Source: an uncultured Bacteroidales bacterium (GTDB lineage: Bacteria; Bacteroidota; Bacteroidia; Bacteroidales; FEN-979). Taken from it: a stretch of DNA of 34,674 nucleotides. Location: positions 1 to 34,674 of the forward strand of contig CAIYES010000375.1 of NCBI GenBank assembly GCA_903925275.1. Direction: 5' to 3'. Shown here in pieces: positions 7,346 through 14,261 of this stretch. Positions within the stretch are counted from its first letter, which is position 1; every line of letters begins with the position of its first letter. The notes under the pieces were generated by a model. It worked only from the letters and a program-made list of their open reading frames with translations, had not been told where the DNA came from and did not search any database. A program made the position numbers and the translations under genes.

Positions 7346-7382
7346 AGTAAAAAGGCTGTCTCCCAAGTAAGGAGGCAGCCTT
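7346..7382 (-). terminator. rho-independent terminator of the ECF/Spy operon
   Basis: On the minus strand AAGGCTGCCTCC and GGAGACAGCCTT form a 12-bp stem with one mismatch-type pair and a short loop. It is followed by a T-run (TTTTTAC). It lies 23 nt after the stop of the last gene of the operon. Confidence 0.82.
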
Positions 7383-7404
7383 ATACATTATCCCAAGCAA
7401 CGTG

Positions 7405-7932
7405 TTACTTTCCCCTGCGAAGAAACGGTTTGGGGCGGGAATCAAATACCACCTGTTGCTGTGGAGTGAGCAGGTTTCGCAATATCTGGTCGTGACGGAT
7501 CATTTCCTTTAACATTCCGGTTTCAATCTTTCCCAACTCTTCTGCAACCTGCTCTGCTGTTTTAGCATCAAAAGGCGAGGTTGTAAGAATCGTTTGAAGC
7601 CGTGCCTTTTTTTCCCGGATCTGATTGTGAAAAGGAGTCATCGCTTTCATATGTTCAAGGCTGGCCTGGTGGATCTTATCCCGTTGTTCATCGGAGAGAC
7701 CGGGCAGGTCAAGTTGAGGAGGAGCCTGCATTTCAGGATTGTCAACAACAGGCGGCGGAGGAGGCGGTGGCGGGGGAATGGGTGCACTGGGAGGCATTGG
7801 AAGTGCCTGTTCCTGGCTTACACCATCAGAGCGATTCTCTTTGTTCGGTTTCTGGGCATACAGCGATGTAATCATCATGCTGAACAAGATTGTCATCATG
7901 ATTGCCTTTACGATATTTCTTTCAGTTTTCAT
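7405..7932 (-). CDS. Spy/CpxP-like periplasmic protein with N-terminal polyproline tract
   Basis: A 175-residue exported protein. It has a signal peptide (MKTERNIVKAIMMTILF... ending SLYAQ), then a Pro-rich linker with nine consecutive prolines after API. A helical domain follows, with LSDEQRDKIHQ and a late LTPQQQVVFD, the LTxxQ motif of Spy/CpxP-type chaperones and metal-sensing periplasmic proteins. It is the last gene of the ECF operon. The role is inferred as an envelope-stress or metal-responsive periplasmic helical protein. The start at 7932 gives a standard signal peptide; an ATG at 7956 would add eight residues (MLPTKPTR) in front. Confidence 0.78.
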   Translation of the reverse strand: MKTERNIVKAIMMTILFSMMITSLYAQKPNKENRSDGVSQEQALPMPPSAPIPPPPPPPPPVVDNPEMQAPPQLDLPGLSDEQRDKIHQASLEHMKAMTPFHNQIREKKARLQTILTTSPFDAKTAEQVAEELGKIETGMLKEMIRHDQILRNLLTPQQQVVFDSRPKPFLRRGK

Positions 7933-7981
7933 ACGAGTTGGTTTTGTTGGTAACATTAATTATTGCAGGTCATTAGGAAAT

Positions 7982-8503
7982 TTATTTTGACGGTTTGTCC
8001 GGTAGTGGAGGTGGTGGTGGTGGTGGTGGTGGCGACTGCGGCGGTGGTGGTGGTAGCGGAGGCATCACACATTCGATGGCCTGCCGAAAAACCCGATGGA
8101 AATTATGTTTCTGTTCCTCCGTAAGCATTTGTTTGATTTGACGGAAATGTTCAAATGTGAGGAGCTCCATCTGCATCCGAAGATCTATTATGGAATCGGC
8201 AAATATTTTCGCAATTGAAGTATCCGCGTTGGGAAGAAAAAGCGTTTCGAAAAAACGGTAATGCAATTTACGATCCTGTTCCTGAAGGATTCTCATCCTT
8301 TCATGGTTTTCGTCACTGAGCTTCCCGAATTCATCCTGTTGCATGGGCGTCAGCATAAGTTCGCGGATGAGAAATTCGGACGCATGGCCGGGAACAGGGA
8401 CTCTTGCAGTTCGGGGTTTTCCGAACCACAAAAAAATAAGCGTGCTCACATTGACCAGTACCAGGATTATGATTACGACTTTATAAAAACGAATGTTATT
8501 CAT
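7982..8503 (-). CDS. membrane-anchored Spy/CnrX-like sensor protein with C-terminal polyproline tail
   Basis: A 173-residue protein with one N-terminal transmembrane anchor (residues about 8-27) and a helical periplasmic domain. Both LTPMQQDEF (near residue 50) and LTEEQKHNF (near residue 125) match the LTxxQ pattern of the Spy/CpxP/CnrX-like superfamily. The tail is almost all proline (PPLPPPPPQS, then a run of nine P) ending LPDKPSK. No C-terminal second membrane segment. It starts 4 nt after the stop of the anti-sigma-like gene, so it is translationally coupled to it. By analogy with CnrYXH-type loci, it is a plausible periplasmic sensor that controls the anti-sigma protein; that is inference from order and fold. 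Confidence 0.78.
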   Translation of the reverse strand: MNNIRFYKVVIIILVLVNVSTLIFLWFGKPRTARVPVPGHASEFLIRELMLTPMQQDEFGKLSDENHERMRILQEQDRKLHYRFFETLFLPNADTSIAKIFADSIIDLRMQMELLTFEHFRQIKQMLTEEQKHNFHRVFRQAIECVMPPLPPPPPQSPPPPPPPPPLPDKPSK

Positions 8504-8507
8504 TGGA

Positions 8508-8804
8508 TCAGAGGTTAATGGGGCTTAAGTAAGAAAGATAATCGGTTGCAACTGCAGTAGGAACTTCCAGTGATGAGGTTTGACCTTGCTGGTAATACAA
8601 AGTACCAAAAATGTTCAGTGTTATCAGGAATGCAAGTCCGGCTGCGATGGGCCAGTAGTTGGTCCTCCACAACCCGGATGTTGTTTTTCCCGGAAGAATC
8701 GCCCTTGCCTGTACTTTCAGGTAGAGATCAGGATCAGCAGGAGCTCGCCGGATTCCGTCCAGCGAATTCAATGTTTCATCGATCCAGGTTTCTTTTGTTT
8801 GCAT
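8508..8804 (-). CDS. small membrane anti-sigma-like protein
   Basis: A 98-residue protein. The cytoplasmic N-terminal part (WIDETLNSLDGIRRAPADPDL) resembles the short segment seen in Bacteroidetes proteins encoded next to ECF sigma factors. A single transmembrane helix follows (about residues 50-69) and a short periplasmic tail of about 29 residues. It has no zinc-finger HxxxCxxC motif. The position directly after the sigma gene (35-nt gap) and before the periplasmic sensor suggests a membrane anti-sigma factor. Direct sequence evidence for sigma binding is weak. Confidence 0.65.
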   Translation of the reverse strand: MQTKETWIDETLNSLDGIRRAPADPDLYLKVQARAILPGKTTSGLWRTNYWPIAAGLAFLITLNIFGTLYYQQGQTSSLEVPTAVATDYLSYLSPINL

Positions 8805-8839
8805 ATTTGTTTGATGTTATCAGAATTAAAATCCTGCGG

Positions 8840-9418
8840 TCAACACTCATTTTTTTCATAATAATCCGAAAGTAGCACCCTGAGTTTCCTGAGAGCTCTG
8901 ACGATCAGCGATTCGACAGATGAAACGGAGTTTTCCATGATACCGGCAATTTCCGTGTGTGAAAGTCCTTCCACTTTGTGCAGGATGAAAGCAGTGCGCT
9001 GGTTCAACGGTAACGCTGAAATAGCATGGAACAAGATGGCTGCGCGCTCCTTGTTTTCCAGCCGGATGCCTGGGTGATAGAATTGGGAATCTGCCGCCAC
9101 ATTTACCCGATCCTCCTTACCGAAAAGGCTGAAAGTTATTCCGGAACGCTTACTGCGGTTACCTGTGAGTATATATTCCAACGATTTCTGCACCGTAATG
9201 CGGTATATCCAGGTAGAAATGCTGCAATCGCCTCTGAAACGGTCAATCGAGCGGAAAACCTCCACGAAAACATCCTGGGTCACGTCTTGGGCGTTTTCAT
9301 AATGTTGCAGTATGCCAAGGGCGGTATTGAACACACGATCGCGATGCTTGTCAACCAGTTGCCGGAAGGTTTGTTCGTCTCCTTCCATGAGTTTAATTAT
9401 TTCCTGCGATGCGCCCAT
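8840..9418 (-). CDS. ECF-family RNA polymerase sigma factor
   Basis: A 192-residue sigma-70-family ECF factor. Region 2 is clear (HRDRVFNTALGIL, NAQDVTQDVFVEVFRSIDRF, STWIYRITVQKSLEY). Region 4 follows (LPLNQRTAFILHKVEGLSHTEIAGIMENSVSSVESLIVRA), with the helix-turn-helix, and the region-2-to-4 linker is about 40 residues. It is the first gene of a four-gene unit with the anti-sigma-like and two Spy-like proteins, so it probably directs its own operon and envelope-stress genes. No recognisable ECF promoter could be assigned in the 91-nt gap upstream. The start MGASQEII is the first in-frame ATG. Confidence 0.9.
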   Translation of the reverse strand: MGASQEIIKLMEGDEQTFRQLVDKHRDRVFNTALGILQHYENAQDVTQDVFVEVFRSIDRFRGDCSISTWIYRITVQKSLEYILTGNRSKRSGITFSLFGKEDRVNVAADSQFYHPGIRLENKERAAILFHAISALPLNQRTAFILHKVEGLSHTEIAGIMENSVSSVESLIVRALRKLRVLLSDYYEKNEC

Positions 9419-9509
9419 TCTCTGTTTACATTTTAGATGCTGCCTGAGAAAAAAACCTGCGGAGGTGACTGGGGTTTATGGCAATTTTCCGCAAAATGGT
9501 TGCAGCCAT

Positions 9510-10205
9510 TCATTTTTTCGTTGCGCGCAGTACATGCCTTTTCCCTGGAGGACCGGGTAATTTTTCGGTACTGAATCCTGCTGCATGCAACGCCCTTACT
9601 ACAATACCCTTTACGGAATAGGTCACCAATATACCCGACGTTGACATTCCGTAGCAGAGCTGATGGAATATTTGCTCAGTCCAGAGTTCCGGCTGGGCAT
9701 CCGGACCAAACGCATCAAAATATACGAGGTCGGACGAACCAGGTGGAGGCAGATACGTTTCGATTGTGCCATGGATCTTTTCAAGCGTGAAATGCGGGGA
9801 GATCTCTTCAGGTACGTTCCAGTTTGCAAGGTGCAGTTTCGCAAAGAGGTGCGAATAATCAGCTGAACCGAACAGATGCGGGTAGTTCAGCGCTTGCCAG
9901 TAGTTCATTTCCAGCGGAAATGGCTCAATGGCAGTATAGTGTACACTGATTCCATATTTTTCAGCCTCTGCCAGGGTCAGGAAGGCATTTAGGCCGGTAC
10001 CGAAACCGATTTCAAGGATATTGAGGAACCCAGCACTGTTGCCGATACCGGGATGAAATTTCCCGATTGCACACAGGAAGCCGTTTTCAATAAAAATATG
10101 CTTTGATTCCTGCAAAGCCCCATGGATGGAATGATAATGTTGATTCAAATCGCGCCTGAAAAGCGTGTCGGAGCCATCAGCAGTTTTTATTAACGCTAAC
10201 ACCAT
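9510..10205 (-). CDS. mnmD: tRNA (mnm5s2U34) methyltransferase MnmD
   Basis: A 231-residue stand-alone methyltransferase of the MnmC/MnmD (DUF752) family. It transfers a methyl group from S-adenosylmethionine in the last step of 5-methylaminomethyl-2-thiouridine formation at the tRNA wobble position. The SAM motif is LEIGFGTGLNAF; the family-specific YFDAFGPDAQPELWT and PGPPGKRHVLRA segments are present, and the N-terminal DGSDTLF...QHYHSIHGALQES is typical. There is no FAD oxidoreductase domain fused at the C-terminus, as usual outside Proteobacteria. The ATG lies inside a short 9-bp repeat run 17 nt after the E1 stop codon, so the gene is probably co-transcribed with E1. No Shine-Dalgarno-like sequence is seen. 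Confidence 0.9.
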   Translation of the reverse strand: MVLALIKTADGSDTLFRRDLNQHYHSIHGALQESKHIFIENGFLCAIGKFHPGIGNSAGFLNILEIGFGTGLNAFLTLAEAEKYGISVHYTAIEPFPLEMNYWQALNYPHLFGSADYSHLFAKLHLANWNVPEEISPHFTLEKIHGTIETYLPPPGSSDLVYFDAFGPDAQPELWTEQIFHQLCYGMSTSGILVTYSVKGIVVRALHAAGFSTEKLPGPPGKRHVLRATKK

Positions 10206-10228
10206 CTCACCATTTCACCATTTCACCA
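10203..10228. repeat. short 9-bp repeat run at the E1-mnmD junction
   Basis: On the minus strand three units of the type GAAATGGTG/GAGATGGTG join the two genes. The first unit contains the TGA stop of E1 and the last contains the ATG start of mnmD. It is the CACCATTTC variant of the 9-bp family seen pure at 20571-20612. Confidence 0.75.
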
Positions 10229-12625
10229 AATCCTTGGATACCTGTTGGGATTGTACTCATGCATCATGCCGTAAACAGTTTCGAACACATCTTCGGCATT
10301 GGGGTTGGAAAAGTAATCGCCATCGTTGGTATACGCCGGTCGATGGTCATTGGCTGTGAGGGTACGTGGTTCAGCGTCGAGGAATCGATAACCGCCCTGG
10401 TCTTCCATGACCTTTTGCATCATGAATGCAGTAGCGCCACCGCTGCCATCTTCGTCGAAAAACAGGATCTTATTGGTCTTTTTAAGTGATTTCAGAATGT
10501 CATGGTTGATATCAAATGGGAGAAGGGTCTGCACATCGATCAGTTCGACAGAAATGCCAAAATCCATGATCTGAGGAAGAGCTTCCTGGGCGATCTTTAC
10601 ACATGATCCATAGGTGACGATGGTAATATCGGAACCCTCCTGCAATACTTCAGGGGCGCCTAGCGGGATGCGGTAGTTCCCGATGTTCGCCGGCATCTGT
10701 TCCTTCAGGCGGTAACCATTAAGCGGTTCGATAATCAGTCCTGCATCATCTGAAGCCATCATGGTGTTGTAAAATCCTGCTGCCTGAGTCATGTTACGGG
10801 GAACCATAACATAGATGCCCCTGATGGAATTGATCACCATGCTCAGTGGGGAACCTGAATGCCAGATTCCAACAAGACGGTGGCCACGGGTGCTGATGAT
10901 AAGGGGTGCCTTTTGCCCGCCAACGGTGCGGTATTGCGTAGTAGCAAGGTCGTCGCTCATCACCTGCAGGCCATAGAGCAGATAGTCGAAATATTGAATT
11001 TCAGCAATGGGGCGTAAACCGCGTAACGCCATCCCAAGTCCCTGCCCGATAATAGTGGCTTCGCGGATGCCGGTATCTGAAATCCGCGTTTCACCGTACT
11101 TTAACTGCATTCCTTCCAGCGTTTGGTTAACACCGCCGATCTTACCGACATCTTCTCCAAAGATCAGCGCCAGCGGGTTGTTTTTGAATAGAATGTCATA
11201 GTTGGCGTTCAAAATTTCACGTCCGGTTACCACAGGGGAGTTTTCGTTGAATACCGGCGGGATACCGGCAATCTTAAGGGCGCTCTGTGCCGATTCACTG
11301 TAAAGATGAGAACTGTAGCGGGCTACGTTGAGTTTACGCTGTTCGGCCATCCAGATATCGAGGTCGGCTTTCATCGGCTTTTTCATGCTGCATGAGGTAC
11401 ATACATCCCGCATGATTTTTTTAGCTGCTGAAATGATGTCTTTTCGGATAGGCTCCGAAATGGCTTCGAGGTCAGCCACGATCTTGTCGATGCGGGCCTG
11501 TTTCTTGCAGGGGCAGTGGGTTGTTTTTACAACACTGACAAGATGTTCCCGTTCAGTTTTAAATGGGGTAAGAAATGCTTTCCATCCCCTGTCACGGGCG
11601 CTTTTAGCAGCAATAACTGCACCGTTTTCGATATCATCCAACTCTTTGGCGGTCGCAATTTTTTCGCCGAGAATCCATTCGCGCATCCTTGGAATACAAT
11701 CGTGATCTTTTTCCCAGGCCAGACGCTCTGCTGATTTGTAGCGTTCGTGCGAACCTGAAGTGGAGTGACCCTGGGGCTGGGTCAGCTCTGTTACATGAAA
11801 CACTACAGGCACCTGCTCTTTTCTGCAGATCGCCATTCCTTCTTCATACATATCATACAACGCTGCATAATCCCATCCATTGGCCGTATAAAGGCGGATA
11901 CCGGGCTTCTGCTCATCAGCAACAAAGCCTTTCAGCAGCGCCGAGATATCCTCTTTGGTCGTCTGGTATTTCTTTGGAACGGAAATCCCGTAACCATCGT
12001 CCCATATTGAAAGCGCCAGTGGCACCTGCAAAACCCCGGCTGCATTGATGGTTTCAAAAAAATGGCCTTCGGAGGTAGATGCATCGCCGATCATCCCAAA
12101 GGCAATTTCATTTCCCTTGACAGTGAATTTTTTAGCCGCATCCCACATTTCGGGACTATTGCGAAATACTTTCGAAGCAAGGGCTAGTCCAAGCAACCGG
12201 GGCATCTGCCCTGCCGTGGGTGAAATATCCCCCGAAGAATTCTTCTGCCGGGTGAGATCCTTCCATTCTCCTTTCTGGTCGAGGCTTCGGGTGGCAAAAT
12301 GAGAGTTCATCAACCGTCCGCCATTATCAGGATTACGAGTCAGATCAGTGTCCCCGTATAACTGTGCAAAAAATATGTCGAGTGATGATAATCCCGCAGC
12401 CATCATGAATGTCTGGTCACGATAGTAACCCGAACGCCAGTCGCCATCCTGAAAAAATTTAGCTTTCACAATCTGTGGAATCTCTTTCCCGTCACCGAAA
12501 AGCCCGAAGTTAGCCCTTCCACCTAGAACCTCACGCCGCCCAAGTAAACTAACCTGACGGCTCTCGTTTGCTAATTTATAATCCTTAAGAACCTCCTCTT
12601 TGCTGAATTTCCTCTTTTTTGCCAT
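10223..12625 (-). CDS. fused alpha-beta E1 component of a 2-oxoacid dehydrogenase complex (branched-chain/pyruvate type)
   Basis: An 800-residue TPP enzyme. The N-terminal half is the alpha domain (FGMIGDASTSEGHFFETINAAG with IWDDGYGISVPKKYQTT, near residues 175-225). The C-terminal half is the beta domain (IFGEDVGKIGG, TRGHRLVGIWHSGSP, VTYGSCVKIAQEAL, FFDEDGSGGA). It decarboxylates a branched-chain 2-oxoacid or pyruvate and passes the acyl group to lipoyl-E2. The matching E2 is encoded at 26.2 kb; no E3 is visible. The alpha-beta linker carries two cysteine pairs (Cys371/Cys373 and Cys409/Cys412), which I do not expect from the core fold. Substrate is uncertain between branched-chain 2-oxoacids and pyruvate. 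The mnmD gene follows 17 nt downstream. Confidence 0.85.
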   Translation of the reverse strand: MAKKRKFSKEEVLKDYKLANESRQVSLLGRREVLGGRANFGLFGDGKEIPQIVKAKFFQDGDWRSGYYRDQTFMMAAGLSSLDIFFAQLYGDTDLTRNPDNGGRLMNSHFATRSLDQKGEWKDLTRQKNSSGDISPTAGQMPRLLGLALASKVFRNSPEMWDAAKKFTVKGNEIAFGMIGDASTSEGHFFETINAAGVLQVPLALSIWDDGYGISVPKKYQTTKEDISALLKGFVADEQKPGIRLYTANGWDYAALYDMYEEGMAICRKEQVPVVFHVTELTQPQGHSTSGSHERYKSAERLAWEKDHDCIPRMREWILGEKIATAKELDDIENGAVIAAKSARDRGWKAFLTPFKTEREHLVSVVKTTHCPCKKQARIDKIVADLEAISEPIRKDIISAAKKIMRDVCTSCSMKKPMKADLDIWMAEQRKLNVARYSSHLYSESAQSALKIAGIPPVFNENSPVVTGREILNANYDILFKNNPLALIFGEDVGKIGGVNQTLEGMQLKYGETRISDTGIREATIIGQGLGMALRGLRPIAEIQYFDYLLYGLQVMSDDLATTQYRTVGGQKAPLIISTRGHRLVGIWHSGSPLSMVINSIRGIYVMVPRNMTQAAGFYNTMMASDDAGLIIEPLNGYRLKEQMPANIGNYRIPLGAPEVLQEGSDITIVTYGSCVKIAQEALPQIMDFGISVELIDVQTLLPFDINHDILKSLKKTNKILFFDEDGSGGATAFMMQKVMEDQGGYRFLDAEPRTLTANDHRPAYTNDGDYFSNPNAEDVFETVYGMMHEYNPNRYPRIW

Positions 12626-12670
12626 GGGTTGATTGATTGGTTGTTGGTTGGTGAACGCGTGGCTAATTTC

Positions 12671-12698
12671 AATTAATAATTAAAAATTAATAATTACG
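12671..12698. repeat. 7-bp tandem array (AATTAAT family)
   Basis: Four heptamers AATTAAT, AATTAAA, AATTAAT, AATTACG follow without spacing. The array lies upstream of the E1 gene and 18 nt from a second heptamer array of unrelated sequence (12717-12779). A 4-bp simple repeat (TTGA/TTGG) fills 12627-12654, so almost the whole 155-nt gap is repeat. Confidence 0.6.
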
Positions 12699-12716
12699 AA
12701 TGACTATATCCCAAAA

Positions 12717-12779
12717 TCACTTGTCACTTGTCACTCGTCACTTGTCACTCGTCATTTGTCACTCGTCATTTGTCACTCA
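12717..12779. repeat. 7-bp tandem array (TCACTTG/TCACTCG family), nine units
   Basis: Nine heptamers in perfect register: TCACTTG twice, then alternating TCACTCG, TCACTTG and TCATTTG forms. It ends 1 nt before the rubrerythrin stop codon. Read on the rubrerythrin strand it is repeated GTGACAA/GTGACGA, the same family and same orientation relative to the gene as the array after the hydrogenase at 34624-34674. Confidence 0.9.
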
Positions 12780-12780
12780 A

Positions 12781-13359
12781 TTAATAGTTTTCCTGCATCA
12801 CCTCAAAATAGGCTATGGGATGGTTGCAAGCCGGGCAGTTTTGCAATGCTTTGATTCCGTAATGGACATAGCCGCATTTTCGGCAGATCCAGTATGTTTT
12901 TTCATCTTTTTCAAAGACCTTGTTTCTTTCAAGGTTATTCAACAATTTACGATAACGTTTTTCATGATGTTCTTCAACCGTAGCGATCAGTTTAAATGCT
13001 ATGGCAGCTTTTTGAAATCCTTCCTCTTCAGCAATTTTGGAGAATTCAGGATATAATTCCGTCCATTCTTCATGCTCCCCTTCAGCAGCGGCTTTCAGGT
13101 TCTCAGCGGTAGTACCGATGATACCACCCGGATAAACTGCCGTGATTTCAATGGCGCCTCCCTCAAGGAAACGGAAAAAGCTTTTGGCATGTGACTCCTC
13201 ATTCAGAGCAGTCTCGGTAAAGATTGCGGCGATTTGTTCAAATCCCTCTTTTTTTGCCTGTTTTGCAAAAAAAGTATACCGGTTTTTTGCTTGTGATTCC
13301 CCTGCAAATGCTTTCAGCAGGTTCTTTTCTGTGCGGGTTCCCCTGATGCTCTTTTCCAT
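12781..13359 (-). CDS. rbr: rubrerythrin
   Basis: A 192-residue two-domain peroxide-scavenging protein. The N-terminal ferritin-like four-helix domain carries the di-iron ligands (AGESQAKNRYTFF, NEESHAKSFF, AEGEHEEW, VEEHHEKRY). The C-terminal rubredoxin-like knuckle is WICRKCGYVHYGIKA...CPACNHP with four Cys. It reduces hydrogen peroxide to water with electrons from rubredoxin in anaerobes. A rubredoxin gene lies immediately upstream on the same strand and a peroxidase pair follows beyond it, forming an oxygen-defence neighbourhood. The start at 13359 (MEKSIRGTRTEKNLL) is the family-typical one; an upstream extension of eight residues is not conserved-looking. Confidence 0.95.
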   Translation of the reverse strand: MEKSIRGTRTEKNLLKAFAGESQAKNRYTFFAKQAKKEGFEQIAAIFTETALNEESHAKSFFRFLEGGAIEITAVYPGGIIGTTAENLKAAAEGEHEEWTELYPEFSKIAEEEGFQKAAIAFKLIATVEEHHEKRYRKLLNNLERNKVFEKDEKTYWICRKCGYVHYGIKALQNCPACNHPIAYFEVMQENY

Positions 13360-13384
13360 AATTGAATGGTTAATTTTGAACAAT

Positions 13385-13392
13385 CAAAAGTA
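13385..13392 (-). promoter_or_regulatory. -7 promoter element of rubrerythrin
   Basis: On the minus strand TACTTTTG matches TAnnTTTG and lies about 25 nt upstream of the rubrerythrin ATG. A good -33 element was not found, so confidence is moderate. It would give rubrerythrin its own transcript separate from rubredoxin. Confidence 0.45.
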
Positions 13393-13444
13393 ACTATAAA
13401 ATCCGGTTTTTCAGCGTTTCCCATTTTTACGAAACACGTTTCTT

Positions 13445-13606
13445 CTAAGGCATCTTTATGTAATCCTCTTTTCCAACACCACAAATCGGGCAAACCCAAT
13501 CGTCGGGGATATCCTGAAAAGCAGTCCCGGGAGCAATTCCCGAGTCGGCATCGCCATTTACAGGATCGTATACATGGCCGCAAACAGTACATTTATATTT
13601 GTTCAT
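13445..13606 (-). CDS. rubredoxin, 53 residues
   Basis: A complete small rubredoxin with two iron-binding knuckles: [10 protein letters not shown] (Cys6, Cys9) and [12 protein letters not shown] (Cys39, Cys42). The central [15 protein letters not shown] is the standard rubredoxin signature. It carries single electrons in the cytoplasm and is the expected donor for the rubrerythrin encoded 85 nt downstream. The length is normal for the family, and the ATG at 13606 gives the usual M-x-K-Y-x-C start. Confidence 0.97.
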   Translation of the reverse strand: MNKYKCTVCGHVYDPVNGDADSGIAPGTAFQDIPDDWVCPICGVGKEDYIKMP

Positions 13607-13686
13607 CTTATGCAGTATTAAAGTGTCTCTGAAAAGTGAAATCTTTGCAGGGGCATAATTTTTCTCCCTACATATAATTGGTGAAT

Positions 13687-14232
13687 TTAGTTTTTTTCAA
13701 TCCAGTCAACAATTTTAGCATCAAATGGTTTGTCGCCCGGAGCTGCATAATCAACCACTTGTCCTTGTTCGTTTATCATGAACTTCTGGAAGTTCCACTT
13801 AACCGGGGCATCCAGAACTCCATTAAGCTCCCTGGAGGTAAGCCATTGATAAAGTGAATCCATATCCTTGCCCTTTACTGAAATCTTTGACATCATCGGG
13901 AACGTTACGTTGTACTTGGTGGTGCAAAATTCTTTGATCTCTGCATTGGTGCCGGGTTCCTGTCCCATAAAATTGTTGGCCGGAAAGCCAATGATTACAA
14001 AGTTGCGATCCTGGTACTTCAAATACAGCTCTTCAAGTTGGGCATATTGCGGCGTATGACCGCATTTTGATGCCACATTTACAACAAGCACCTTTTTACC
14101 CCTGAGGGTTGAAATATCAAAAGGCTGGCCATCAATAGTAGTTACTTTGAAATCGTAAAATGTTGTTTTGTGCTGGGCGTCGGCTATAGTTGTCATGGTT
14201 AATAAAATTATAATTATAATTATTGTCCTCAT
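13687..14232 (-). CDS. exported glutathione-peroxidase-family thiol peroxidase
   Basis: A 181-residue GPx-fold peroxidase. The peroxidatic Cys57 is in [13 protein letters not shown], followed by [13 protein letters not shown] and WNFQKFMIN, all family landmarks. The N-terminus is a hydrophobic signal peptide (six Ile in a row after MRT) with a cleavage site near ADAQ (residues 17-20), so the enzyme is predicted periplasmic, whereas most bacterial members are cytosolic. Electron donor unknown; non-animal GPx proteins usually use thioredoxin. It is transcribed divergently from a lipoprotein-type peroxiredoxin with only 29 nt between the two start codons, which implies overlapping control regions. 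Confidence 0.9.
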   Translation of the reverse strand: MRTIIIIIILLTMTTIADAQHKTTFYDFKVTTIDGQPFDISTLRGKKVLVVNVASKCGHTPQYAQLEELYLKYQDRNFVIIGFPANNFMGQEPGTNAEIKEFCTTKYNVTFPMMSKISVKGKDMDSLYQWLTSRELNGVLDAPVKWNFQKFMINEQGQVVDYAAPGDKPFDAKIVDWIEKN

Positions 14233-14261
14233 TTTTGTTATCTTTAGATTTTATTTGTCGG

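Noticed and set aside
7594-7953. plus-strand frames rich in Arg/Gly/Trp over the Spy-like gene
   Set aside because: These are the complement of the polyproline codons; the signal peptide and LTxxQ motif on the minus strand are decisive.
9483-9512. possible terminator after mnmD
   Set aside because: A short hairpin (AATGGCTGCAACCATT) is followed by only four T and then GC-rich sequence. This is too weak to annotate.
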